A DNA stretch of 40,137 bases from Actinomycetota bacterium (GTDB taxonomy: Bacteria > Actinomycetota > Humimicrobiia > Humimicrobiales > Humimicrobiaceae), in NCBI GenBank assembly GCA_023487035.1, contig JAMDEN010000162.1:1-40137 (forward strand), given 5' to 3'. The position numbers were made by a program, and so were the translations under genes. A model generated the notes under the pieces. It was not told the origin of the DNA. It saw only the letters and a program-made list of their open reading frames with translations, and ran no database searches. Positions 8,278 to 17,444 of this stretch are shown piece after piece (positions within the stretch are counted from its first letter, which is position 1; each line of letters begins with the position of its first letter).

Positions 8278-9783
8278 TTGAACGATAATCTTATTGGTAT
8301 TGATTTAGGTTCAGGAGGGTGTAAAGTTACCCTCCTGAATGTAAAAACTAAAATTGCAAAAACATATTCAAAGGAATATACAACGTATTATCCTGCTCCT
8401 CGATGGGCTGAACAGAACAGTTATGACTGGATAAATAGTGCCGCAATTTTAGTAAAGAAAGCTTTGGCTGAAAATGATTGTAATCCGGAGTCAGTTCTTG
8501 CAGTAGGATTAAGTGGAGTAACTCATAGCCCGGTTTTACTGGATAAAAACATGGAAGTTATTGAGAGAGTTATTCACATAACTGATAGCCGTAGTTTTAA
8601 GCAGGCAGAAAAAATAAAAAGCAAATATGGCGAAGAAATTCTAAGGAAGTGCTTGAATCCGGTTGGCCCTATGTGGACAATATCAATGCTTTCCTGGGTT
8701 AAGGAAACTGATATAAATAAATGGAATAATATAAGAAAAATAATTTTTCCAAAGGATTATTTAAGATTTATATTAACTGGTTCTGTTGTTACAGATTATG
8801 TAGATGCAGAAGGAACCTTACTTTTTAATCCTGTTACAAAAAAATGGGAAGAGGATTTTATTAAAATATTGGAATTAAATCCGGATTATTTTCCTGATAT
8901 TTTAAAACCAGCAGATATTGCAGGAAAAATTAACCAGCGTGGCAAAGAACTGACAGGATTAAAAGAAGGTACTCCTGTTATTACTGGTACAACGGATACT
9001 TTACTTGAAATTCTTGCAGCAGGAAATTTAAAACCTGGAAATTGCACGGCAAAGCTTGCAACTTTTGGCAGAATATGTGTTTTAACTGACAAACCTTTTT
9101 CAGGTGAAGGAATAATAAATTATTCATATATTATACCTGGCTTATGGTATCCGGGCACAGGAACAAAGTCTTTTGCGTCTTCTTTCAGATGGATAAGAGA
9201 TGAATTATGCAAGGATATTTCAAAACAGAAGGATGCTTTTTTAATTATGGATAAGGAAGCAGAAATGATACCTGCAGGATCTGAAGGGCTGATATTTCAT
9301 CCTTATTTAGTCGGGGAAGGTTCACCTTATAATGACTCACATCTCAGGGGTGATTTTTTAGGTATAAATCTTCATCATACAAGAGCTCATTTTATAAGAG
9401 CAGTACTTGAAGGAACTTCATTTTCTATGCTTGACTGTCTTGATTTTATAAAAAACAGAGGCATTCAGATTGAAGGCGAAATTAAATTTATTGGTGGTGG
9501 AAGTAACAGTAATTTATGGACATCAATACTGGCAGATGTTTTTGGCAGGGATGCAGAAATACCGGCAAATACAGATGCATCTTTTGGAGCAGCAATGCTT
9601 GCCGGAGTTGGGGTTGGTTTTTATAAATCAGTTGAAGAAGCAGTTAAAGAAAATTCGATAATAAAAAGTAAAATAAATTTTAATATAAAAAATAATGAAA
9701 AATATAAAAAAGTATTTAAAATTTACAAGGATTCGAAAGAAGCGTTAACTGAGATAAATCATAATATTTCTTTAATGCTTTAA
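8278..9783 (+). CDS. FGGY-family carbohydrate kinase (TTG start)
   Basis: LIGIDLGSGGCKVTLLN, VITGTTDTLLEILAAG, KFIGGGSNSNLWTSILADVFG, FGAAMLAGVGVG. Confidence 0.9.
   Translation: MNDNLIGIDLGSGGCKVTLLNVKTKIAKTYSKEYTTYYPAPRWAEQNSYDWINSAAILVKKALAENDCNPESVLAVGLSGVTHSPVLLDKNMEVIERVIHITDSRSFKQAEKIKSKYGEEILRKCLNPVGPMWTISMLSWVKETDINKWNNIRKIIFPKDYLRFILTGSVVTDYVDAEGTLLFNPVTKKWEEDFIKILELNPDYFPDILKPADIAGKINQRGKELTGLKEGTPVITGTTDTLLEILAAGNLKPGNCTAKLATFGRICVLTDKPFSGEGIINYSYIIPGLWYPGTGTKSFASSFRWIRDELCKDISKQKDAFLIMDKEAEMIPAGSEGLIFHPYLVGEGSPYNDSHLRGDFLGINLHHTRAHFIRAVLEGTSFSMLDCLDFIKNRGIQIEGEIKFIGGGSNSNLWTSILADVFGRDAEIPANTDASFGAAMLAGVGVGFYKSVEEAVKENSIIKSKINFNIKNNEKYKKVFKIYKDSKEALTEINHNISLML
8310..8339 (+). other. 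Intragenic perfect 11-bp hairpin enclosing SD-like AGGAGGG
   Basis: TTCAGGAGGGT - GTAAAGTT - ACCCTCCTGAA, about 30 nt into the FGGY kinase ORF; no U-tract follows. Confidence 0.7.
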
Positions 9784-9812
9784 TTTTTAAAATCCTTAGT
9801 TTTTAAAATATT
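9781..9812. repeat. 16-bp imperfect tandem duplication beginning at the stop codon
   Basis: TAATTTTTAAAATCCT / TAGTTTTTAAAATATT (13/16). Confidence 0.5.
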
Positions 9813-9996
9813 ATTAAATTTAAATTAATAAAACTAAATAAACAGAATAAAAAATATAAAATTTTTTAGAAAAAAATTAAATAAACAAATTAAAAATTAA
9901 ATGATAAATAATCAATTAATTTAATCAAGGATGAATTTTTTTAATGATGAATTAAGTAATAAATAATTGTAATAAAAGTAATTAAAGGAAAAGTTA

Positions 9997-11436
9997 ATGA
10001 AATTTGAAAAAGACACTTATTTATATTACTCACTACTGCATGAGTTACGAGATGCTGTAGGCAAAGATGATGTTTCAACATCTGTTTCCGATAAAGTTAC
10101 ATACTCGGTGGATTATTACTGGATTTCTGAATTATGGCATGACAGGGGAACAAAAAGCATTCAGCCGGATTTTATTGTTTATCCTGAGTCTGCTGAGGAA
10201 ATTTCAAAAATTATGGTAATAGCAAATGAGTATAAAATTCCTGTTACTGTTTGGGGTGGAGGTGGAGGTTCACAAGGTGCTGCTCTGCCTGTATGTAACG
10301 GAATTGTGATGGATATGAAAAAGTTAAATAAAGTTATTGATGTTGATTTGATTTCAATGACAGTTGAAGTTGAGGCAGGTATAATTATGCAGCATCTTGA
10401 ATGGGAACTTCAGAAACAAGGTGTTTCAACAATGCATATCCCGGCTTCAATTTACTGCTCAACCCTTGGTGGGTTCATTGCTCATAGAGGAACAGGTGTA
10501 CTGTCAACAAAATATGGCAAAATTGAGGATATGATAGTTTCTATGGAAGTAGTACTCCCTGGCGGAGAAATAATTAAAACTTTACCTGTCCCAAAAACTG
10601 CAAGCGGCCTTGATTTAAACTGGTTTTTTATCGGATCAGAAGGAACACTTGGAATTATTACAAAAGTAAAACTCGTTATTCATAAGATTCCTGAAGTAAG
10701 AAGATTTCAGGCTTTTCTTTTTAAAGATTTAACAAGTGGACTTGAAACTGGAAGAAAAATTATGCATGAGGGATTAAGTCCTTGCGTTATAAGGCTTTAT
10801 GATGAAGAAGAAACAAGGAGCCTGATAAAAAGAGTTTTAGGTATTGATAAGGAAGGTGCTTATCTTGTTTATGCATTTGACGGAAATGAAAAAATAGTCA
10901 GCCTTTCTCATGAGTATGCAAAAAAAATTGCAGAAGATATGGGTGGAGAAAATTTAGGAACGGAAATGGGCGAAGAATGGTGGCTTAGCAGATATAAATT
11001 TTTCTTTCCTCCATATGTTTTTGCATTGCCTCAGGCTTTTGGAACATGTGATACTGTTGCATCTTACAGGGATATAGAAAAAGTATATCTTGCTATGAAA
11101 AAGGCAGTTAATGATAATTTTCCGATTGCACGATTTATAGGGCACTTCAGTCACTGGTTTAATTGGGGATGCATGCTTTATGCAAGATTTATTATAGATA
11201 ATCCTCCAGTTGATCCTGGTGAGGCGCTTGAACTGTATAACAGTATATGGGATGCTGTTTTAAGAGCCGCACTGAAAGAAAATGGTGTTTTAAATGAACA
11301 CCATGGTATTGGACTTAAATTAGGAAGATTAATGAAAGAGCAGTATAAAAATTCATTCTCATTGCTAAAAAATCTTAAAAAAGAGCTGGATCCAAATAAT
11401 ATAATGAATCCCGGTAAGATGGGGCTTGGATTTTAA
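9997..11436 (+). CDS. FAD-linked oxidase, GlcD/alkyldihydroxyacetonephosphate synthase-like
   Basis: PDFIVYPESAEEISKIMVIANEYKIPVTVWGGGGGSQGAALP, GTGVLSTKYGKIEDMIVSMEVVLPGGEII, GSEGTLGIITKV, NEHHGIGLKLGRLMKEQ...LDPNNIMNPGKMGLG. Confidence 0.9.
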   Translation: MKFEKDTYLYYSLLHELRDAVGKDDVSTSVSDKVTYSVDYYWISELWHDRGTKSIQPDFIVYPESAEEISKIMVIANEYKIPVTVWGGGGGSQGAALPVCNGIVMDMKKLNKVIDVDLISMTVEVEAGIIMQHLEWELQKQGVSTMHIPASIYCSTLGGFIAHRGTGVLSTKYGKIEDMIVSMEVVLPGGEIIKTLPVPKTASGLDLNWFFIGSEGTLGIITKVKLVIHKIPEVRRFQAFLFKDLTSGLETGRKIMHEGLSPCVIRLYDEEETRSLIKRVLGIDKEGAYLVYAFDGNEKIVSLSHEYAKKIAEDMGGENLGTEMGEEWWLSRYKFFFPPYVFALPQAFGTCDTVASYRDIEKVYLAMKKAVNDNFPIARFIGHFSHWFNWGCMLYARFIIDNPPVDPGEALELYNSIWDAVLRAALKENGVLNEHHGIGLKLGRLMKEQYKNSFSLLKNLKKELDPNNIMNPGKMGLGF

Positions 11437-11469
11437 AAATGAAAAAAATTTAATGTAAAAACAATTTAA

Positions 11470-12630
11470 ATGAAAGAGAAAATAATTGAGGCGAAGATGG
11501 AAATAGAAAAAAATTATCCAATATTAAAAGCATGCAGATTCTGTCCGATGTGCAGACATTTATGTACTTCCGGGCTTCTTACAAATCATGAATCAGACTT
11601 CCCAAGAGGAAGAGCATTGATAATTTACAATATATATAAAGGTGAAAAATATAATGAAGATTATGTAAATTCCATATATAATTGCACTCTTTGTGGAAGC
11701 TGTCGGGCTGGATGTGAAGGTAATTTTAATCTTCCATTACTTATAAAGTCTGCAAAACAGGATATTGTAAATGAAGGCATGGAACCTGAAATAGCGCGTA
11801 AAATGCGACAGTCAATAATTGAAAATGATAATTCTTTTTTTATTGAAAAGGAAAAATCATTTAGTAATACTTTAGAATTTAAAAATTTTGTTAAAAACAG
11901 TAAGTCAGAAAATCTTTATCTTATGGGGCAGGATATAAATTTCATAAATCATGAAATTGCCGAAGCTGTAATAAAGATATTTACTGCCCTTAAATTAAAT
12001 TTTACTTTGTTAAATGAAGAAACACATTGCGGCAAAGTATTATCTCTTCTTGGTTATGAAGAAGATGCAAAGAAAAAAGCCAAAATACTTTATGAAAAAA
12101 TATTAAACTCAGGATGTAAAAGACTTATTATTTCTGATCCACTTACTTTTGATTGCGTTAAAAATGATTATCCTGAGTGGGGGCTTAATTTAGGGTCCGA
12201 AATGGAAATCATGCATATTTCCCAGTTTTTAAATGAACAAATTAACAAAAAAGCTTTAACATTTAAAAAATCTGATAAAATAACAATGCTTGCAGATTCA
12301 GAATATTTAGCAAAGATGAACAACATTTTTGATGAACCAAGAAATGTTATTAATACCGTAACTGGATCAAAATTAGTTGAGCCCTTGCTAAATAAAAAAG
12401 AAGCTCTTGCAACAGGAGAAGCCGCATTTATACATAACGGCGAAATTTTTAAATTTACAGAAAAGTTAGGGGAAAAAATTTGCAGGGAAGCCAGAAGAAT
12501 TAATGTACAGGCGGTAGTTACATTATCGGCAATCGCAAAAAGAAATCTTAAATTATGTGAAACACAAAATATAAAAACAGATAATATTGAAGTTATGGAA
12601 ATTTCTGAATTTGTTGCAAAATATTTATAA
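11470..12630 (+). CDS. GlcF-like (Fe-S)-binding protein with two 4Fe-4S motifs and degenerate CCG domains
   Basis: CRFCPMCRHLC and CTLCGSCRAGC; CCG positions degenerate (THCGKVLSLLGYEEDA; DEPRNVINTVTGSKLVEPLLNKKEALATGEAAF). Confidence 0.8.
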   Translation: MKEKIIEAKMEIEKNYPILKACRFCPMCRHLCTSGLLTNHESDFPRGRALIIYNIYKGEKYNEDYVNSIYNCTLCGSCRAGCEGNFNLPLLIKSAKQDIVNEGMEPEIARKMRQSIIENDNSFFIEKEKSFSNTLEFKNFVKNSKSENLYLMGQDINFINHEIAEAVIKIFTALKLNFTLLNEETHCGKVLSLLGYEEDAKKKAKILYEKILNSGCKRLIISDPLTFDCVKNDYPEWGLNLGSEMEIMHISQFLNEQINKKALTFKKSDKITMLADSEYLAKMNNIFDEPRNVINTVTGSKLVEPLLNKKEALATGEAAFIHNGEIFKFTEKLGEKICREARRINVQAVVTLSAIAKRNLKLCETQNIKTDNIEVMEISEFVAKYL

Positions 12631-12925
12631 AAACTATTTAATTATTATTTACAATTTAGTGACGAATATTGCCATTCTGCTAATATGATGTCACCAAGCA
12701 TCATCATTATTAATGAAAGTATTAGTAATTTAATAATAAATAATAATTAACTGTTGAGAAAAAGTGCTATCAGTTAGCTGGTTCTAATTTATTAAAACTA
12801 ATATTTAACTTTTAAAGTTAAGATCAAAAATATAGTCAGTTTTGTTTTGATTCAGGTTAAAGAAAAAAAGAAAAAGAAAAAAATAAAAAAATTAATAAAT
12901 AAATAAATTTCTTGAAAGAAAAATA

Positions 12926-14161
12926 ATGGCTGAGCAAATAGTACAAAAAGATAGATTTGTGGATTATTTAATAGAAGTTCCTAATTTCTTATCAGTATTT
13001 ATTTTTTCGATATTTTTTAATATTACAAGCCCGATTTTAATTGAGATAAGTCAGTCAACAAATATTGCAACAACTAATTTAAGCCTGGTTTTTACTTTTT
13101 TTACAATTGGTGCTGTGATTGGTCAAATGACTTCAGTTTTTTTTAACAGAAGATTTAAAAAAATTCAAATTGTTCTTGCAGGATTTATTATTCAGATTCC
13201 GCTTACTATAATTTTAAGTTTTAATTCCAGTCTTATAATTTTTTATCTTTTATATTTAATATCTGGCTACGTATTAGGTGTTGTATGGCTTCAGGCAAAC
13301 CAGTATGTTCTTGAAAGTAAGGTAAAAAATAAGGAAAGGATAATTACAATTTTAGTTACTTTTTATCCGATTGGTGCTTTTATTGCACCATTTATCTCTT
13401 CTGCAATAGTTAGGGCTAATTTAAGCTGGAGATTAATATATTATATTATTATATTTCTTATTATCATTAACATTATTTTATATATTATCTTTTTGGGTAA
13501 GAAAACTGAAAACATAACAACACAAAATGAGGCTAAATTACCTTTAAAGGAAATTTTTAAAGATAAAAATAAAAATATTATTTTTATTTTGATATTTGTT
13601 GCAATCTGTTTTTATTGTTGTTCTGAAACAATTGTTGCTACCTGGGCTCCTACTTTTTTCAGGCTTGCAAAAAATATTTCAGTGCAATCTGCAAGTATTA
13701 TATTAAATTTGTTCTGGCTATTTATTATATTTGGCAGAATAATTTCAATGATAATTGCAGGAAAAATAAAAGCAACAATAATTATAATGGTAATTTCTGT
13801 TGTTGCTATTATAGCAATGATTATTTCTGTATTTTTGTATAATAAATATTTAATATTTGTCTTAATTTCAATTGCAGGTTTAGGTTATTCAGCAATATTT
13901 CCTCTTCTTTATTCAACAGGTGGTACACTTTATACAAAAGGGAAAGGTATTCTTGCAACGTTTCTTTTTATGGCAACAAATATTGGAACGACTGCGGCAC
14001 CATTTATAACAAAACTTTCTTCAAAAATAAATTTGCCACTTTCTATATATTTTTCTTTTATTTTAATGGCAATTGTGACTATAATAATAATATTAATTAA
14101 TTTTCTTTTTAATAAAAAAAATATTAATAATAATACTTCTTTAATCAGAGAACCGGTTTAA
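12926..14161 (+). CDS. MFS transporter
   Basis: Hydrophobic 411-aa protein clearly paralogous to the minus-strand MFS product at 2492..3796. Confidence 0.85.
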   Translation: MAEQIVQKDRFVDYLIEVPNFLSVFIFSIFFNITSPILIEISQSTNIATTNLSLVFTFFTIGAVIGQMTSVFFNRRFKKIQIVLAGFIIQIPLTIILSFNSSLIIFYLLYLISGYVLGVVWLQANQYVLESKVKNKERIITILVTFYPIGAFIAPFISSAIVRANLSWRLIYYIIIFLIIINIILYIIFLGKKTENITTQNEAKLPLKEIFKDKNKNIIFILIFVAICFYCCSETIVATWAPTFFRLAKNISVQSASIILNLFWLFIIFGRIISMIIAGKIKATIIIMVISVVAIIAMIISVFLYNKYLIFVLISIAGLGYSAIFPLLYSTGGTLYTKGKGILATFLFMATNIGTTAAPFITKLSSKINLPLSIYFSFILMAIVTIIIILINFLFNKKNINNNTSLIREPV

Positions 14162-14399
14162 TTATTTTAGATAAGAACCGTGACTCAGTCAAAAGTCACA
14201 TAAAATAATAAAAAATATTTAAAAAATAATAAGCTCTTTGAAAATAAAATATATTATTTAGAAATATTGTAAATAAGTTACAAAACTAAGTTAAATATTA
14301 GAATTAAAAAAATGAGTTGACTAACAAGTTTTTTTAATGTATTATTTAAAATTGTGATTCACTTATTTTAATCCATTTAATTATTTTAAAATTATTTTA

Positions 14400-15623
14400 A
14401 TGTCAACTTTAGGTAAGCAGAAAATTTTAAAACAGATTAACAGAAAACACATTCTCAATATGTTAAGAGAACATGATAAGATTTCCATTGCCGAGTTATC
14501 AAAAAATGCCAGTTTAAGCAAGCCTACTATTATGAAAATAATGAAGTATTATATTGATAAAGGTTTTGTTGTAATAGCAGGTAAGGGAAGCTCTACTGAA
14601 GAAGGCGGAAAGAAACCGAATATATTTAAATTTAATGCAAATGGTGGTTATTCTGTAGGTATGGTTATTACAGCAAATAAATTAAAAGCAGCTATTACAA
14701 ACCTTAAATGTGAAATTATTGACAGTTGTAATGTTGACTTAAGCCCGAATGAAGATGTTGATTCTGTTGTAGATAAAATTGCCCGGTTATTTAATAAACT
14801 TCTGGAAAAAACCAGGATAAACAGTTCAAAAATAATAGGAATGGCAATAGGCATATACGGACTTACCGATTTTGATAATGGTATTGTTTTCTATTCACCT
14901 CATTATTCTTCATGGGGCAAAAATATAAAAATGAGGGAAAAAATTCAGAAAAAAATTCCTGAAAATATCCCGGTTATCCTTGATAATATAAGCAGATTTC
15001 ATGTTTTTGCAGAAAAAACACTTGGAGCTGCTAAAAATATAAGCAATATTGTTTCTTTAATAGCAGGATATGGCCTTGGATCAGGAGTTATTATAGAAAA
15101 TGATATAAAAAGAGGCTTCCATAAAATAATGGGTGAGGTTGGCCACATGGTAATTAATCCTTCAGAAGAAATAGTTTGCGCCTGTGGTTCAAGAGGTTGC
15201 TTTGAGGTCATGGTTTCAGTAGGGAGGCTAAAGAAAATAATTTCAGATAACAAAAATAAATTTCCTGATTCTATTATTTTTAATATATCCAGTAATGGGA
15301 ATTTAGAAGATTTAACACCTGAAGAAATTTTTGAAGCATATAAAGGAAATGATAAATTAGCTGTTTTTGCAATGAATGATATTATAAACTGGCTTGCTAT
15401 AGGAATTGCAAATATTATATTAATATATGACCCTCAGGTAATTGTTATACATGGTATATATACAAGAGCAGGAGAAAATTTTTTAAGGCAATTAAAAAAA
15501 AAGGTAAATCAAATTTCACTAACTAGTGTAAAAAAAGATACTAAAATTAAATTTTCTGAACTTGGAGAAATGTCAGGAGTTCTTGGGGCTGCAGCTTATG
15601 TTGTAAATAATTTTTTTAAGTAA
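14400..15623 (+). CDS. ROK-family transcriptional regulator
   Basis: N-terminal wHTH (ISIAELSKNASLSKPTIMKIMKYYIDKGFV), ROK zinc motif CACGSRGCFE, C-terminal ROK fold. Confidence 0.92.
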   Translation: MSTLGKQKILKQINRKHILNMLREHDKISIAELSKNASLSKPTIMKIMKYYIDKGFVVIAGKGSSTEEGGKKPNIFKFNANGGYSVGMVITANKLKAAITNLKCEIIDSCNVDLSPNEDVDSVVDKIARLFNKLLEKTRINSSKIIGMAIGIYGLTDFDNGIVFYSPHYSSWGKNIKMREKIQKKIPENIPVILDNISRFHVFAEKTLGAAKNISNIVSLIAGYGLGSGVIIENDIKRGFHKIMGEVGHMVINPSEEIVCACGSRGCFEVMVSVGRLKKIISDNKNKFPDSIIFNISSNGNLEDLTPEEIFEAYKGNDKLAVFAMNDIINWLAIGIANIILIYDPQVIVIHGIYTRAGENFLRQLKKKVNQISLTSVKKDTKIKFSELGEMSGVLGAAAYVVNNFFK

Positions 15624-15927
15624 TATATATAATATTTAAAAGAATTATAAGAATTTATTTAATTTGTTTTTTAATTTTTAATTTGTTCTTTTAAAATTTT
15701 ATTAAATAAAAACTTTAAAACTTAAAAACTTTATGATCTGGATTAAACTCTTTTTAATTATAACTTTGCAGCAATGAGTTTTTTATCTCTTGTAGTGCTG
15801 CAGAAAATTTAATTTGAAGGGAGGGTTGAGTAAAAAAAGAAGCTTTTTATTTTACAGGTATTTGAAGTAATTAAGGATGTAAAGCAATAGTAAATTGCAA
15901 TTAATAAAGGAGGACAAAGAGGTAAAT

Positions 15928-17367
15928 ATGAAAAGAAAATGGATGTTAGTTGCAGCTATGGTACTGGCAGTAGCTATGGTAGTTAGCTTAGGGCTAGTTG
16001 GCTGCAAGACAACAACTACTACTACAGCAGCAGCAGAAACAACTGCAGCAGCTGAGACTACAGCAGCAGCAGAAACAACTGCAGCAGCTGAGACTACAGC
16101 AGCAGCCGCTGGAGGTCAATCAATTAAAATTGTTTGGGCACAATGGGCACCCGCAGATTATCTTCAGAAATTATCTGAAGATTTTACCAAACAAACAGGT
16201 ATTGGTGTTACAGTTGAACAAATCCCTTGGGAAACATTTGTTCAGAAGTACAATACTGAAATGATTGCTAAGTCTGATGCATGGGATATCATAATTGGTG
16301 ATAGCCAGGATATAGGAACGATGGCTACAGGCGGTCATTATGTTGATTTAACGGACTGGATTAAAAAGAATGGTGTTGACAAATCAATGACTGCAGCTTC
16401 AATGACAGCTTATGCTGAATACCCAAAAGGCAGTGGTAAGTATTATGCTGTTCCAGTAGAAGGAGATGCTCTTGGTTGGGCTTACAGAAAAGACCTGTTT
16501 GAAGATCCTAAGAACAAGGAAGAATTTAAAAAACAATTTGGTTATGAATTAGGTGTTCCAACAGAATGGATGCAGCTACTTGATATAGCAAAATTCTTCC
16601 ACAAACCAGATAAAGACTTCTATGGTATTTCAATTTACGGTGATAATGGTTACGACTCAATGGTTATGTTCCTTGAGCAGGAAATGTGGACATTTGGTGG
16701 AGATATTGGAAACCAGGCAACATATCAGGTTGAAGGCATTTTAAATAGCCCGCAGTCAATTGAAGGAACTGAAAACTACAGAGAATTATTCAAATATACC
16801 CCGCCTGCATTTAACGATGCATTTTATGTAAAAGCAAATGATGCCTTTACAGGTGGTAAAGTTCCTATGACTTGTAACTACTTTGCTTTCCTTCCAGCTT
16901 TAGCTAATGAAGCTACAAGCCCTTATGCTAAAGATACTGGATATTTCGCATGCCCGCCTCATAAAGCAAAAGATGGTAAAACATATCAGGCATCAGCTTT
17001 AGGTGGTCAGGGTGCGTCAGTTGTTACTTATTCAAAGAAACAGGATTTGGCTATGAAGTGGCTTGAGTGGTTTGTTAAACCTGAAACTCAAATGGCTTGG
17101 GCTAAACTTGGAGGATATTCCTGCAACGTTGACGTTTTGAAATCTAAGGAATTTCTGGATGCAGCTCCATACAACCCGGCATTTGCTGTTACTCTTAATA
17201 TAATGAGAGATTTCTGGTCAGTTCCACAATACAGTGATCTTTTAAAGACAATGAGTGCTGATTTTGGTCCATATATTATTAATGGACAAGGTACAGCGAA
17301 GGAAGCAGCTGATAAATGTGCTGCAGACTGGACTCAAATCTTTAAAGATGCAGGTTATTTACAGTAA
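15928..17367 (+). CDS. Extracellular sugar-binding lipoprotein of an ABC transporter
   Basis: MKRKWMLVAAMVLAVAMVVSLGLVGCK lipobox, T/A/E linker, SBP family 1-type body; start at 15928 preferred over the listed 15895. Confidence 0.92.
   Translation: MKRKWMLVAAMVLAVAMVVSLGLVGCKTTTTTTAAAETTAAAETTAAAETTAAAETTAAAAGGQSIKIVWAQWAPADYLQKLSEDFTKQTGIGVTVEQIPWETFVQKYNTEMIAKSDAWDIIIGDSQDIGTMATGGHYVDLTDWIKKNGVDKSMTAASMTAYAEYPKGSGKYYAVPVEGDALGWAYRKDLFEDPKNKEEFKKQFGYELGVPTEWMQLLDIAKFFHKPDKDFYGISIYGDNGYDSMVMFLEQEMWTFGGDIGNQATYQVEGILNSPQSIEGTENYRELFKYTPPAFNDAFYVKANDAFTGGKVPMTCNYFAFLPALANEATSPYAKDTGYFACPPHKAKDGKTYQASALGGQGASVVTYSKKQDLAMKWLEWFVKPETQMAWAKLGGYSCNVDVLKSKEFLDAAPYNPAFAVTLNIMRDFWSVPQYSDLLKTMSADFGPYIINGQGTAKEAADKCAADWTQIFKDAGYLQ
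16021..16107 (+). repeat. 36-bp tandem repeat encoding the AAAETTAAAETT linker (two full copies plus a partial one)
   Basis: ACTACAGCAGCAGCAGAAACAACTGCAGCAGCTGAG at 16021-16056 and 16057-16092, then ACTACAGCAGCAGC. Confidence 0.9.
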
Positions 17368-17384
17368 AATTTAAAGATATAAAA

Positions 17385-17410
17385 GCTGCCCTGGCTTTTG
17401 CCGGGGCAGC
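17385..17410 (+). promoter_or_regulatory. Intercistronic GC-rich hairpin between SBP and permease genes, no U-tract
   Basis: GCTGCCCTGGC - TTTT - GCCGGGGCAGC; 11-bp stem with one T-G pair, followed by AAGTATTAG. Confidence 0.8.
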
Positions 17411-17444
17411 AAGTATTAGCAGAAGATATTAAAAGGGAATAAAA

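Noticed and set aside
12659-12694. GTGAC...GTCAC imperfect stem between the GlcF-like and MFS genes (with a similar one at 14180-14199)
   Set aside because: Only 5-6 bp outer arms with internal mismatches and no U-tract; could be chance in AT-rich DNA, so not called a terminator or operator.
15768-15801. GCAGCA...TGCTGC inverted repeat upstream of the SBP gene as a ROK operator
   Set aside because: Arms of 6 bp separated by 22 nt, no second copy found; insufficient for an operator call.
15826-15870. Possible leader peptide TTG..TAA (MSKKRSFLFYRYLK) after a GGGAGGG sequence upstream of the SBP gene
   Set aside because: SD-to-TTG spacing is too short and there is no regulatory codon signature; not supported beyond coincidence.
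15998-16264. 88-aa Gln-rich ORF overlapping the SBP gene
   Set aside because: Out-of-frame reading of the CAG-rich linker repeat; the SBP frame has lipobox and family-level support.
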